Assembly (NCBI RefSeq): GCF_000247815.1
Contig: NC_021671.1
Coordinates: forward strand, 24,346,501 to 24,410,500
DNA length: 64,000 nucleotides
DNA from: Ficedula albicollis
Taxonomy: Eukaryota; Chordata; Aves; Passeriformes; Muscicapidae
Direction of reading: 5' to 3'
The notes under the pieces were generated by a model, which ran no database searches, was not told the DNA's origin, and was given only the letters and a program-made list of their open reading frames with translations. Of the stretch, positions 36,946 through 51,561 are shown piece after piece. The stretch's first letter is position 1. Each line of letters begins with the position of its first letter. The translations under genes and the position numbers were made by a program.

Positions 36946-39900
36946 ACCTGTAAAAAAAAAGTAATGGGAAAGACATATTAAAGCCTTCAGGACATTTTAA
37001 ATATTTGGAATCTAGAAATTTGATAAAGTTATCTTTTTTAAGGTGTATTTCGTACATAACTTTTATAAAGTGTTTCCTGTTGGATTCTGTGCCTGACAGG
37101 CAAGACCAAATGTATAATCTGGTGATCAGATATAACCCTTCATAAGATATAAAGAAAATCATGAAACCTTTAGCATTATCTCTAGCAGGAGTACAATGGC
37201 AAATTGGGGAGATAAGGTAAATTAAGTCTTCCTGATATAATATTAAGACAGCTATGCATACATATTGTGCCACATTTCGTTGGGGTTTTTTCCATGTATC
37301 TTTTTTGTTTGCTTGTATTAATAGTATTAATATTAATATTTAAACCTCTGCTATGACCAAATGTTTTTGATTGCATTTTAATCTATTATGGCATCAGTCA
37401 AGTTGGGTTTAAGATGAACAGACAAAACCACAGTGTGGCTTAGCTTTCTGTCAAACCAATAAACCCAGAGAAACCTTAGCAAATGTATCATTTTCCAGCA
37501 TATCTTTCCACCATGTTGAGAGTCTTGGAGGGACTCACTGTCTCATGAACAGGACACAGAAGATCAATTGATATCAAAAGGTCAGGAGAGGAAGTGGTTT
37601 CTTCCAACAATCATTGTAATGCTGGTAAATTTATGACAAATAATATGATTTTATTTGGATTTTAGTTGGGACCTTTTACTTTAAATATGTTATACTGACT
37701 TGAATTTGTCTTGTCAAATATCAGGAAAAGCCACTAGCAAGTGAGTACTTCTGGAGCAGCTGTTGATTCAATTTACTGGAAATGCACTGACAAAGCTTGG
37801 CCTTGGTTTTGTCATCTGCAGATGAATTCTAGAATCTGTTGAATGGAAAATTGTTTCACTCAGCATCTACAGCTAGTGAAATAGTGTCAGTATTAGAAAC
37901 AATAATGGTTTACTTTTCCTTTCACTTGTCTGAATCAAAAGTTGAAGTCTTACGAACTACCTGTCAAAAACATAAAGCTGATATAGAGCTCAGCTAAGGC
38001 CTAAGAATTATAAGAACCAGAATTTAGATTTACTTCCTAATCCACTTCAGAGTGACAGAATAACAAACCTGTAATATGCTCAACATTTAAAGCAAAGCTG
38101 AGATCTATTTTTATAAATCTGTATTTCAGTGTAAGCAGTAGAACCTATGTACATATCTAAACACCCATTGTAACAAATGCAAATTAATCAATATAATTAG
38201 TAAAGTTTGGCATACTTTTTCTAAATAGACTCCTGTTCATTCAGCTAATCATCTTCTATATTTCATTGTGATCAAGAGGATTAAAAAATTCCATTTTCTT
38301 GGAACCTATAAATAAGCCAGGAAAGGTGCTTTGTGTTGTCAAAACTCACAGCTCTAACTGCATTAATAGGTCTTAGTGGCCTCGACCTCAAGGCAAGGTA
38401 CTATCTCCTCAAGATTGGGTAGAATAATATCTTATGCTTCAGCAATGGGGTAGAAGGCTAAGCTGAGATGTTGAATCAAAATCTTAGTCTTAAATTGTGG
38501 ACCGGTTTCATTAACAAAGACATAAACATCTCCAGAAATTTATGTCATCCTAAAATAGGTACCCAAACTATATGGAATAAATAAATTTTTGTAAATGGCA
38601 ATATTACCCTATTCACCAGCTCTGAAATCTGGATCTAGATTTAGTTGCCTAAACACATATTTGCAATGTAATTTTTGGGCCCTGTGGGGCATATACCTGA
38701 TAACCAGGCAGGGCTCTAGGTCCCCTAGTTTTTGTTGTGTCTTGGATCTGCCAGAACTGTGGAGATGACTGGGATACCCTAAACTTTTTCAAATGGTTCA
38801 AGGAGAATTTTATTTTTTTTCACCAACAAATCAATCCTGACATAATTGTCTATGTAAATCTAAAGGTTTCTGAAAAACTAATTTTTAATCAGGTTTATAT
38901 GTACAAAGCACGACTATCCCTTGGAGCAGGTCAGGAAATTATTTAATAAAAAGTTTTAGGAAAAAGATCAGAACCATCATATCAAAATCATATCCATCAA
39001 AAAAAGGTCATCATTTTGTGACTGTTTAAATAAAAGGACTTTTTTTAAACTTCGTGTTTCTGCAAATACACTGCACTGTGGATTTGCAGTCACAGATGCT
39101 CAATAGAAAATTTTCTCAATTTCTCTCTATTTTGTGGCATCAGAATTCATGTGTTTGTCATCTGAATGTTCCAGAGCAGAAGGGAAACACAGGTCTTTCT
39201 TGCCTCTCAAGCAGTTCCCATGAACCACACTGCATCTACCTATTATTCAGCAACTGCTGCCATCTATCACCAAGGCCAGCTGTCTGCTCTGATTCTATGG
39301 GGTTGGGAAAATGCTGTAGATTTTTGTTATTATCTTTGCCTGAAAAATAACACAGTCAAGAACAAAATTATCCCTGGGTCATTATAAAATATAAATTAAA
39401 ATTATTATTACATCCTAACACCTCTTTAAATTTTATGAAAGGAAGATTTTCATTATAAAGATAGCCTAAAATGAATTGACTAGCAAGTGCAATATCTTCC
39501 AAATATCAGCTAAGTATATTTTCATTATAACTTTTTGTTGTTATTTTGGATGTAAACTAAGTGTGTTTATGATTTGATTCAAAAATCCCAGTCAGATATT
39601 TTATTAGAAATTTGCTTAATAATATCTTTCAATTACTCAGAAATTTACATTTTAGCATTTAAGCAATTTAAAAAAAAAGGTTTTATTTTAAAATTTCCAT
39701 GCTATTTTCTATGTTGAAAGGCTTAATTCTGTGGGTTTTGTTCAAGATCTTTCTTTTTCCATTCAAATCCAAAAGGAATAAGCTGTTTGCTTTCCTAACA
39801 CTTTAAAGAGAGAACAAGGACTAGCCTTCACCATGTATTTCAGGCAGCAAGGCTCTTATCCCAGTGCTGCTCCAGTAGTTCAGCATGCTTCTGGCTGTGT

Positions 39901-42456
39901 CCCCTAGGATAGCAGAACTGAGGATGAACCAGAAAAACTTCACCATGCATTAGGAAAATGAAAGCACTTGTATGTCTTTATCAACATCAAATAAGGGTGC
40001 ATTTGCCATCACAGCCAAGTTTTTAATGCCCCGAAGAGAGAGTTGTTCCTAAAAATAAATGTAACTTTATATCAACACAATTCAAGTTTCTCAACTTGAA
40101 TGTTTAGCCCAGGGCTTGAAGAGGATAAAAGTCTCATGTGACCACACTGCTCTCTGTTTTGGAAACAAAATTCAAGCATTGTTTTACGTATGTGCATTGT
40201 TGACCTTTATCAAAATTCTGACTGCCAATTTCCTACTTCAAATTATAAAGTAGAAAATACTTCAAGCTGTAGAATTTTTAAATCTCTCCTCTGATCTGTA
40301 TTTAAAAGGCAATTACATTTCATGCCAGCTATATAAAATGCTAGATAATTCTGTACAATTTTCATTAACAGAAAATCTCATAACCTGCCCTAACAAAGTT
40401 GTTGCTAGAGAGATGATGCACATGAGACTTAAGGTTGATCCAAATGAGGTGCCAGACTGATGAGGAGCCCCTTCTCAAAGGGAGCAGTTGCCAGAATATG
40501 GAATTGGATGATCCTTTTATCCTCCTGGGATTTTTATGAAGTGCATTGTTTAGTTCAGCTAATTTACGTCACCTCTATGACAAGGAGTCATCTGCAGAAT
40601 AAACATAGTCTCAAAATCTGGATGATATATTTACTTTTGGCTATCACATGGATTATACCAAAAGTTTAAACTGCTATAAAAACTGCTATATATTACACTA
40701 CAGAAGTTGGGCAACATGAATCCTACCCGAAGTGATGGACTGCTGTACTCCAAGCCAGCTGTTCTCAAAATTTGAAATTATATGTACGAGGTCTGGGTGT
40801 GTTCTTATTCTCTGCTTGCTCTGAGACACCCTAAAAGCCTTAGATGTACCAGTACATCTAAGTTTGGGATAGACTGACTAATAATTTTACTGTAAATTTT
40901 CACTGGCTCAGAAAACTGGCTCAGAGATCTTTTAAATATATGTAATTAGAAATCTACATGTAAAACACAGTCTCCTTAAAATCATTATTTTTGTGTTTTT
41001 CAATTTAAACCTAATTGATACAACACATTTTGCATGAAACAAACAAAATATTTGGAAACAAGCGTAGATTCATTGAAAAAATAATCCTATTATAGCAGAA
41101 TCTGTCATTTTGTAAAATCTCCCCCTACAAAAAAAAAAAAAAAAATCAACAAAGAACAACCTCAAACCTCTCCCCACTAAAAAATAAATTTAAGTTTACT
41201 TGTTAGGTTTTGCTCGATTTTCCTTGCCGAGTCTCACATTCAATATTTTTTCATTAAACTTGAAAAAAGTATTGATGCCTATTAGCTGTTGTAGATAAAG
41301 TTTTTGGGATTTTTTAACACTTTAACAGATCAAAGTGTTGGAGAACTGATACTGAGCTGGCATCAGTGGTAACAGTTATACTAATATAATGTTTACTGTG
41401 TTAAGGACCTCATCTAAACCCTGGAAAATTATACAGTCTAGAAAATTTTAAAAATCTAAAGCAAACATAACACAGATTTGATAAGCAAGTGTTAAAATCT
41501 AAGTTCTTCTTTAATTGTATTAGCAAAGTTACATGAATAAATGTGAATTTAATACTTTTTTTTGTATTGTGTATCTATTCAGATGTATTTTTGTTGATGC
41601 AACCTGAATCCAGAATAGCTAACGCTGTGATTTCTTCAAATCTCAAACTTTGTATCATTAAGCTTGCTCAGCACTTTGATGCTAGTCCTCTAGGGAAAAC
41701 TCTTGAGCTGCAGAGGATGTTATTAATGGCTTTGTGAGCTGTGATCTCCCCACTGAGAAAAACACCGGACAAACTGCTAATTATTCTATGGAGATGTGAA
41801 GAGATTTCTCTTTCAAAGAATACAGGTGACTCTGGAGCTGGGTTTTGATGGATTATTAACGTTTTTGTCTTTATCAAATTCTGAGTGGTTGGTTGTGAGG
41901 TTATTCTTGTTAAATTTTTAAGGGTTTCAGTGTATAAATGTTCTCCTAAATCATTACAGCACACACCTGCTACATAATTACATCACAGAGGGACTATATG
42001 AATGGAACTGATGTGCTCCTGTTATTCCCATTCAAAGGTTGTTTCAAAACATGCATGAAAATTGAATTGCCTCATTTTATTTTGACCATAGACATAAATA
42101 ATTTTTAAAAAGATTATAAAATAGACAAGGATTCAAAACTCAGAAATTTCTTCCCCATTATCAACTTTTCTCACTTTGTATCTTAGATAATATTGCAATT
42201 CTATGCAATTCTATGTTTATTATTTTCCATTGTTTGTATTTAAACTTCCTCCATGATCTTTGAGGTTTGTTTCTATTTTCAGAAAAAAATTTCTTTTGTT
42301 CCCTGCTTGGTATTTAGATTTTGTGCTGTATCCTTGCTGATGTCTGCTTTATTCTTATATCCAATTTGATCTTCTACTTTTTATCCATATATTATATGAC
42401 AATATATATCATATTATATCATCCTCTGATACCAAGGACTAACTCATGTCTCATTG
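36946..42456. other. Unique AT-rich non-coding DNA (long)
   Basis: No gene or transposon is recognised in this 5.5 kb. Less AT-rich patches at 39130-39350 and 39830-39960 have no hallmarks that I can assign. A strong palindrome lies at 40839-40862 and a poly-A run at about 41129-41145. Confidence 0.5.
40839..40862. repeat. 24-bp near-perfect palindrome
   Basis: CTTAGATGTAC and GTACATCTAAG form an 11-bp perfect inverted repeat separated by CA. No larger symmetric structure is evident around it. Confidence 0.9.
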
Positions 42457-42570
42457 TTCAAGATGGGGTTAGAAGGGGCCCTGAGCAACCTGACCTAGTG
42501 GGTGGCACCCCTGCCCTGGTAGTGTGTGTGTGTGTTTGTGTGCGTTCAACTAGATGATCTTTAAATTCCT
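42457..42570 (+). mobile_element. CR1 LINE 3' fragment, first part
   Basis: It contains GATGGGGTTAGAAGGGGCCC, TGAGCAACCTGACCTAGTGG and GGTGGCACCCCTGCCC, then a (TG)n expansion at about 42521-42545 and AACTAGATGATCTTTAAATT. This is the end of a plus-strand CR1. It is interrupted at 42570 and resumes at 43025. Confidence 0.85.
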
Positions 42571-43024
42571 GGGGTGTTCAACCCTTAGGAAGAAGGGACC
42601 ACCCAATATTGATACAAGCCAAAGGAACTAAAGAAGTCAGAGTCCACAAAAAGTTAGAGTTTTATTAGGAAATTCTGTGCTTGGCATGGAAATGGGTATT
42701 AATTAATCCCCTATCTTCTGGTATAAACACACAGAAGAGAATTTTGAGAAAGTGATAGGGGCAAAAGAAAAGAGAGATTAGAGAGAGGGAGACAATAAAT
42801 AGTAGAAAAAGAAAGAATTTTACCAGTCCTGACTCCAGCATTGGTCCACCTGATGTGTTGTCCAGGGTCTTGTGGGCACACACCTGGATTTTGTGGGGTA
42901 TCTGTTTACAGACAAGTTTTCTTCACCCTGGAGATAAGTATCTTGCTTTCTATGCAAATTAGTTATCATGCACATCCCATGTTTCCAGACAAATTTTGGA
43001 AAAGCCTCTCTTCTAGGCTTCTAC
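42571..43024 (-). mobile_element. Candidate LTR insertion inside CR1
   Basis: The 454-bp insert splits the CR1 and is flanked by the direct repeat AATTCCT (42564-42570 and 43025-43031). On the minus strand it has TG at TGTCTGGAAACATGG (about 42991), a long pyrimidine-rich middle, a poly(A) signal AATAAA (42661-42666), and the end GGGTTGAACA (42575). That order fits an LTR of 417 bp plus extra bases at each edge. The family is unknown; the extra edge bases leave the exact ends uncertain. Confidence 0.5.
42661..42666 (-). terminator. Poly(A) signal of nested LTR candidate
   Basis: AATAAA on the minus strand, in the context CCTAATAAAACTC, sits about 85 bp before the proposed LTR end. Confidence 0.45.
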
Positions 43025-43080
43025 AATTCCTTTCCAACTCAAAGTTCCTCCCAACTTTCAAAGATTCTATGATTCCATGA
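43025..43080 (+). mobile_element. CR1 LINE 3' terminus, second part
   Basis: AATTCCTTTCCAACTCAAAG continues the CR1 from 42570, and the segment ends with GATTCTATGATTCC, the CR1 terminal motif. Confidence 0.85.
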
Positions 43081-46000
43081 CATTATGCTATTTTGAAAAA
43101 CTATTTTCTCACATGCGTAGACAAAGCACCTTTTCTCAATTTTCACTCATAGTAATTTCAGAGGTATCAGGGTATCTTTCTCTTAGTTATAATATGCATA
43201 TGTGTTATAATATGCATATACATATTTTATATTGAAGGCTTTCTATAATTCTATAACAAATAAACCACTTACATATTATTCACCATCGAATACTACATTC
43301 TGGTGAAAAAAACCTGTGTGGGATGGGAACTAATGACTATAGAAAACTATTATAAGGAGATATACTGATACACACACACATAGACACAAATATTTTATAT
43401 ATATAAAATACATGTCTGCAAAAACAGAAATAAATACAAATACTTGTCTCAGAGTCAATGGTTCCATGTTCTTCCTACAGCAGTACAATGAAAATAAATC
43501 TTGATTAAGGGTTGTAGCTCACAGCCACAGGGCCACTCTGCAGACAGAGTAAAAAATGAGTACATATCTACATGCCCAATCTAATGGTGAATTTATGAAC
43601 TCTAGCATAACCACACCTATTCCTAGGTCTAGAAAATATTTGCATTACTACTCAAAGAGAAACAGCTCTTTCATACAGAGTATTAAAAAGAGAGTGTATT
43701 TCAATACATGCTGAAAAAGAAGCAACTACACAAACATAAGCCATTTGAGAATTTGCAACGTACTTCATGATGTGTGTAAGTAAATGTTTTACTTTAACGA
43801 GTAAAAAAAACCTTAAGAAATAAAAGCACCTGAGACACCACTTGTAAATCTGATGTCATTTATTTCAAATAGTCTGTCAAATCATCAGCAAAATAATTTC
43901 TTTCTAGAAATGCCAAAAGTACATAAGCCCTAGGTACAAGAAAGACAGACAGAAATAAAAATAAAATAATTCAAGCATATATAAATTAAGAGATGTGTTT
44001 ATGTTTTTGAGGATATAAAGCTCTGTCAGTGACACCCCTTGTCAACTTATTCCTGTTTGTCGTTCAGGGTAAAATAAATCTGTCTCTTTTTCCTTCCATC
44101 ATTCATCTTTCTTGACAACGTTGGTAGCGTTGCAAGTAAGTGTGTCAGTCAAGGAGGGTGGTATATGTGTCTTGTCACTGAAGCTTTCACTGAAGCTCTA
44201 AATAATATGGTGTTTGCAAGTAAAAAAGATAATTACCAATGTTAGTACTTGGATATGCATAACATTAAATATTGTTCAGGGATGTAAACAGCTAGGAACA
44301 GCATGAAAAGAATCATTTGTGGTACACTTATTAGCAAGCTTTCTAAGTCCTGTAGCTGGAAAAAATTAAAATATTGCTGGTTAATTAAAGTAATAAAACA
44401 TTGCATTTTTGTGGCTTGTTGATTTGTTTGCTTTCACCAGATCTCAAGATAAAAAATAAAATTGAAGTTTTTGAAGTATCTTGGTAAAAAGGGTGTCTTA
44501 ACTACAGGAATCAGAATTGTGGACATTGCTGCACACTGCACAAGCATACTTATGACCTTTACTATATGTACACTAAGAAATAGCAAAGACAGAATGCAGG
44601 CTACATAGATGTTGATCTGATTAGATATGGTTTTAATATATATTTATATCCACATAAGGACTAGAACAAATATTTCTGTAATTATGTCCTTATAGTATTC
44701 CTTTAAGTATTTTAACACACCTGCATCCATTTAAGAAATAACTAATATAAAAATATCAAGAAATAGCTAGTATAAATAATTTTCATAGCATGCTGTTATG
44801 AAATTATGTTTACATGTAACCTTACCCACCTATGATGTTGTCTATTATGTTAGTTTTATAACTGATTTAAGCCTGTAATTTGAAATTAAGTATTTATGCA
44901 ACAATGGCAATATTCTTTATGATTTGGGTTTTGGGGGAGGTTTGTTTGTTTGTTTTATGCTCCATTCAGTACCTTTTCAGTTTATAGCAATCTGCCAGCA
45001 CCCTCAGTAAAGGAGATGGATGTCATCTGGAGAAACTGAAAAATTGTAGGAAGGAGAGTACTCCTGTAGGGGAAACATGCATTGTGCAAAAAATACTGAT
45101 ACAAGAGACTCTAAAATAATTTAGAGAAAGAAATGCTATCTACTAAAATTGCTGCTATCTAGTTTAATTATCTAGCAAATTTGTTTTCTAACATGTTCTT
45201 TGCATTGTTGTTTTTGTTCAGTAGTCCGTCTTTAAAGAAAGAAGTAGTTTTGTAAATACACCTTTTGAAATCCCTTCTCTTGCTCAGACAATATTCAGAT
45301 TGGTTGCATTTATGGTATTCATATTATATTGCATTTTTTAAAAATCTAGTATGTTTTTGTGTTATTTGAATGAAATTGGAGTTCCTTATCAACACTGTAA
45401 TAAAGTTCATACTTTTTTGCTCTTTGTCATGTATTGACAATCCTTTCAAACACATTTGAAAACATGTTGTTTCACAATGTTTTCAAACATCTATGACACT
45501 CTGTTATTTTCTCAAGACCCTCTTCCCTTCTATTGTTTCTTGACAATGTTTTCATGCTTTCTGAGGAAACCTGAATACTAATGTAAAAAGCAAACAAGTT
45601 TTATAAGGGAAAGAAAAAGATTGTGCCTACCAATGAACTCCTAAATACATTATTCCTATGCAGCATTTAAAATTCCAGAAATCACACAGCTGGACCATTC
45701 AATAATATTCGCAGCTTCAGTTACACCTTTCAACACTATTTATTTTAAATATGGTGTGGAAGGTATATGAGAGTTTCCGTAAGACTAAGAAACTATTCTT
45801 TCTCTGGTTTATTAAACAAAGTACTCTAAGTAGCTGATGTTACTTAAAATAATATTTGCAATGGCAACTGCATTAAAAATCTTAGGATTTTGTTCTGTTC
45901 CTGAATTTTTTTTTATATCGGTCATTAAGCTATTTTTAATCAATAACTAGAAGCAGAAAAATCTGTGATCTCAGATTCTTCCATATTATGATGTAAATTG

Positions 46001-46121
46001 CCAGTGATTCATTACACAGCTGGAGTATTCCTTCAAGGAGGAACTATGCATATCCAGAGCTCTAAGTACTAGGAAAGTACTAGAGATATTTTAAGAGTAT
46101 AAAATTCAAATTATATTGATT
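43081..46121. other. Unique AT-rich non-coding DNA
   Basis: No gene or transposon recognised. It contains an 18-bp-period duplication (GTTATAATATGCATATGT type) at about 43187-43222, a short CA run at 43370-43380 and an AT run at 43396-43410. Confidence 0.55.
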
Positions 46122-46225
46122 TAAAAAAAAAAAACCAACAAAACAAAACAAAAAAAAAACAAAAAAACCCCTAAAAAACAAATCTAAAAACCCCTAGCAA
46201 CCAAATCTCAACCCCCACAAACCAT
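46122..46225. repeat. A/C-rich low-complexity block
   Basis: It begins with a 12-A run and continues as AACAAAAC and ACCCCTAAAAA motifs. It is similar in kind to the block at 3319-3530. Confidence 0.85.
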
Positions 46226-47164
46226 CATCAATCAAAGACCAGGAATGATTAGGTTAATTCATTTGAGAAGTTCTGAAATTTCACAGCTGAGTGCTTGTTG
46301 ATCCCTCTTTTTGTGGCAAAGTGTGATAAAAGAAGCAGCCTTAGATTTTTTAGATTCAGTGCATGCCTTACACTTTGATTGCCACTTAGAAACAAATGCA
46401 AACTCACCAGAACTTGATTACTATCTCTCAGAATCTGGAGTCAGAATAGCCAAGAATTAATGAATTATGGAGGTTTTTAAAATGTTCAAATATTTTCTTC
46501 ATCTGATAAATGTAGATTAATTGATACATTTTATTTTTCGGGAAGATGCACAAAATATGCAGCCGTGTGACCCGTCAGATGTAATTATAGATCTCAGGTT
46601 TTTTCACAGGGGTCTCCACTAAAGTGTCACTTTAAAGTCATTCAACCAAGGCCTAGTTATGAAAATCTAATCTGCATATATGGACTAAATTCACCAATAC
46701 TCACTCTCTACTTCACAAAATCATGTACAGATTGAATGAGAATGTAACAAATGTGTCCTGAGAACTGAAACACCTTTCAATATTGTCCTAATTATCTATA
46801 CACTCTCCTGCATAACTTTCAAGTATCAATCTTATTTATATCACAATGTAATCTTACTGGAGACCATGTTCCTTATTAAGATCAAAATTCTTTATATTTG
46901 CATATAAGGGCTCCTTAGGTCTAGGTTTCCAGTATTGCAATTATCTGCTCAAAGCCAAAATTAAATATTAATTTCAAATTAACGTTTAAAAGAAATTCTA
47001 TAAAAATCAGTTATGAGATCCTTACAAAGTTAAGTATAATTGTGTCTTTCAAAAGTAGCATTTAATTAGAATTAATTTGAACAAACAGTGCTCCTGAGTA
47101 TCACTGGGGTTGCAACTAGTACATACCACTTCACTTCTAGTGTTCCTTCTTCCTCACACGCTTC
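46226..47164. other. Unique AT-rich non-coding DNA
   Basis: Nothing recognised. Confidence 0.5.
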
Positions 47165-47806
47165 TTCAACTCCAGCATTTTGTTCCTCCCAAAGGATCTA
47201 GATCTTTGTGAACTCCTCCAGTGTGAGTGCTTTCCTTGGGGAAGAGTCCTTCAGGGACAGACTAATTCAGTGTGGGCTCCTCCATGGGCCATATTTCCTG
47301 CTCCTAGGAAATATTTTCAACTCCTAGGAGTAGAAAACCTACTCCTGCATGTGGTTGCAGATTTTGCCAGGACATTGCTCCAGTGTGAGCTCTCTATGGG
47401 TTACAGCTTTTGTCAGGGCACAGCTACTATGCTGTGGTGTCTTGCAGGGTGAAAATTCCCTCTGTCATGGTCCTCCGTGGGCTGCAGGGAGACTGCTTCA
47501 CTATCCTCTTCTCCATGGGCTGTGGGGAATCTCTATTCAGGTGTGAGGGGAAGAAGTCCTCTCTTCTCCTCTGATCTCAGTGCCTGCAGCAATGTTTCCC
47601 TGAAAATCTCTCACTCATGTCTCCCAGCTGCTGCATATCGGTTTTTACTATTTCTGAAATATGTTTTCACAGAGGCACCACCAGCATCACTGATGGTTTC
47701 AGCTTTGGGCAGCAGTGGGGATTGGTTGGAATTGATTTTGTCTGACAGAGACAGTCCCTGATCTCTTCTCAGAGGCCACCCCTTGTTACATAAACCCAAT
47801 ACAATA
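47165..47806 (+). mobile_element. Avian ERV-derived block
   Basis: The segment has the repeating 'CTCC...GTGNGCTCCTCCATGGGC' pattern (47208-47520), then CTGCAGGGAGACTGCTTCAC, CTATCCTCTTCTCCATGGGC, AGGCACCACCAGCATCACTG, TCAGAGGCCACCCCTTGTTA and CATAAACCCAATACA. I recall this order from a common avian ERV-associated repeat that lies next to LTRs. It includes the palindrome ACTCCTAGGAGT and an AGGAGTAG / CTACTCCT stem near 47320-47346. No coding capacity is evident. Confidence 0.7.
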
Positions 47807-48784
47807 TTTTTAAGGTTTATAAAATATTATTAAAGGTGATAACCAATATCATTAGGATTTTTGCTAAGTAGAGGCTTAAGCATAGCTTATTTTTATTTTT
47901 TGCTACTTACTCTTTCTTTCCATAAGAACATGTCTTTCCCTTAATTAGTTACTAGCAAATAAGCTGTTCTGTGACACACCATATCAGCCATTTAAAAGAG
48001 TGGTTGCTATTATTACAATTTCAAGTTAATTGCATATAGTAGGAACACAGTATAATCTAACTCCTTTGTGTTCTCCCATAAATAGTAGTCTTTGCATTAA
48101 CCAGGTATTTTCTCATGCCATATAGCTAATTATGACCCTAAAGCATTAAACAGGATGAATTTATGCTGGTAGAAACAAATAAAGTTCATTGGTACTTAAC
48201 AAATTCCTCTGTGACTCGCAATAGATTTTAACATATTAAAATTTTCCAGTCATGTATCATTTTGCCTCTAAAACAGGATTGAAAATAAATGAATTTGGCA
48301 GCTTAATAAAGATTATATTCAAGAAACAGAAGATAGTGCTATCATGCATGTAAAAATCTATGTATGAGCAAATACCCAAAGACAGAGAAATGCAGTACTG
48401 ACAATTAAAGGCATACACAAAGAGAAGTTAGTCATAATAAATAATAACCAAAAGAATTAATATCAAGTTATCATTTTGATAACAAGAGATATCTTCTGAA
48501 TATTTCATTTCAGTTGGTATAATAAAGCTTGCTTCAAAATTATGATGGTTGAAACATTAATATTTTTAAATATAGCTTGAAATGAATGGCATCAGGATTC
48601 ATAAGTTAAAAGACTGTAGAAAAGCACACAGAAGTAGAAAATTTCGAAAACAGAATAGATGAGTCTGTTCTATTTTCCACATAGTCGCTTATTTCATGTC
48701 AAGCTTATTACTTTGCAATTACCTGAATAGATATCTGTGCACTTCCACAGGCTCTTACATTATTTTTTGCTCTTAGTGCTTTCC
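47807..48784. other. Unique AT-rich non-coding DNA
   Basis: Nothing recognised. Confidence 0.5.
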
Positions 48785-49200
48785 ATCTCAGAGAGGGGGA
48801 GGAGACGGGGGGCCCAGTTTTCCCCTGAGGCACCCATGCACAGGGTGAGAATCTCTCCCAGCAAGGGCTGATGCTGAAAAGTCACAGTGCAAAGGTTGTT
48901 CCTCTGAGCAGCAGCCCACCAACAGTAAGGAGAAACAGCAAGGAAGGTTCAGCAATAGCAGCAAGTCCTCTGGCAGGAGAAAGTCCAGCACAAAACCCAC
49001 AACCCTCCAAGCCGGGCAAAGACTGAACCACCCCCGGCTAAGAAACTGCCAAAAACCGCTGCCCTCCTCCCCCAGAACCATCCAACAGTACACCAAGGCA
49101 CTGGCTGCACCTTTTGTCTCTTAATCAAGGCCCGTTTGCCATTTCCAGGACAGCAAATGGGAAGAAAATTCCCTTAAGAAACCTAAACCCCAACACCATG
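48785..49200 (-). mobile_element. GC-rich block, possible ERV or LTR fragment
   Basis: A sharp rise in GC content (GAGGGGGAGGAGACGGGGGG at the left edge) with retained CpGs stands out from the AT-rich flanks. The minus strand is open for 102 codons (48788-49096) with leucine-rich but domain-less sequence. The composition resembles passerine ERV LTRs, but I cannot name a family or define TG...CA ends. Orientation is a guess. Confidence 0.3.
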
Positions 49201-49394
49201 TATTTTACATTGAAAGTCTTACTCCCAAAAGACACTGAGATGGTGACTCTTCTGACATGGGCAAGCAGGGACCTTTTTGAAAGAAGCAGAGAGGAGACAG
49301 GAAAATACTTAAAAGTGGGGGAGCCAAAAACCTGGAATTCATACCCTTGTTTTCAAGAGCATACGGATGCTTATTAAAATGTGTTTCTTTTGGG

Positions 49395-50315
<921 letters not shown>

Positions 50316-51561
50316 TGTCTGTTCTTGTAGCAATCTATTTTGAACCCTTTCTTTCCTAAGAGAAAAAATAGAATTCAGTCTTCTCTGGTGCTAAAAATTC
50401 AAATCAATAAGAAAAATTGAGCAGTATTAAGAAAAAACATATATAAACAAACAAAAAAAAAAAAAGAGAGTGGAGAGGGCAAGACCAAAAAGACCAAAAA
50501 TATACATTTATGCATATACTTTCTCTCTATATATACACAATATGTACACATCCTCGCATACAAGCTTTTAAATTCCTAAGATAATTTATTTGCTTTGATA
50601 TAGAGTCAGGGCCCTGAACAGATCACTTTTTCTTTTTAATCTTTTTTCCAGTTTAGTTCAATATGCCTTAATAATACTGGAGAGGAACACATGTTGCAAC
50701 AAAAGCCAAGCATAAAGAAATTGATCTATTAGTGAGTGAATAATATAGTTACAATTGATCATACCATCTTTATTCTGCAGAAAAATAGACTGCTTCAGTG
50801 CTTAATGCCTGTTACTGAAAAGTAAAGTTCATTCTAGCTTTGGAGAATTATTCATTTCCTCCACGGATATTTCTGATTCATAGGCAATTAGCAGAGAATA
50901 AATACTTTTATGCTCATACTTTGTATATAAAAAAAGAAAGCATTCCCTACATATTAAGTCAATAATTTACTGCCAGCATAATTGATACAACAAGATAATC
51001 CAAGAATCCTAATTAGTCAAGCTGTAATTATTTCAGATATTGAAATAATACATTATTAATTTTTAGCAGCAAAAACAACATAATGGAAGTGGATAAACAT
51101 ACACTTTTGCCTTTTATCACTTTTCCTGATGTTCTGTAAGTCTATGCAGGGTATCATTTCTCAAGCCCTCTACCATTCTAACATACCTGTATTTGTACAG
51201 CATCATTAGAATTGTAAAACCATGATGGTATTATACAAAGTTAAACAAAAGTGAATCAAAGTAGCCGTAGAAATAGAAGAATCACTGTCACAAGTAATCC
51301 CCAGTCCTGAGACCTTGCAAACTCATCACGAATGTTACCTCCTGCTACTAGAAAAATCACCACCATATGACAGTGCTATGTGAATAACAGTGGGTCTAAC
51401 AAAACAGGTCATTGTTATTGACTTGTTCCCTGGGCTCTAAGCCTGAAGAAACCTAGACTTCTATTGCACTTTCATATCCTCTAATGATCCTTAACCAAAA
51501 TCAACAAACATTTTCAAAACTTATTCTTGACATGTGCTTAAGACTCATGCTTCTATTTCAG
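50316..51561. other. Unique AT-rich non-coding DNA
   Basis: No gene recognised; a short A-rich run occurs at 50450-50466. Confidence 0.55.
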
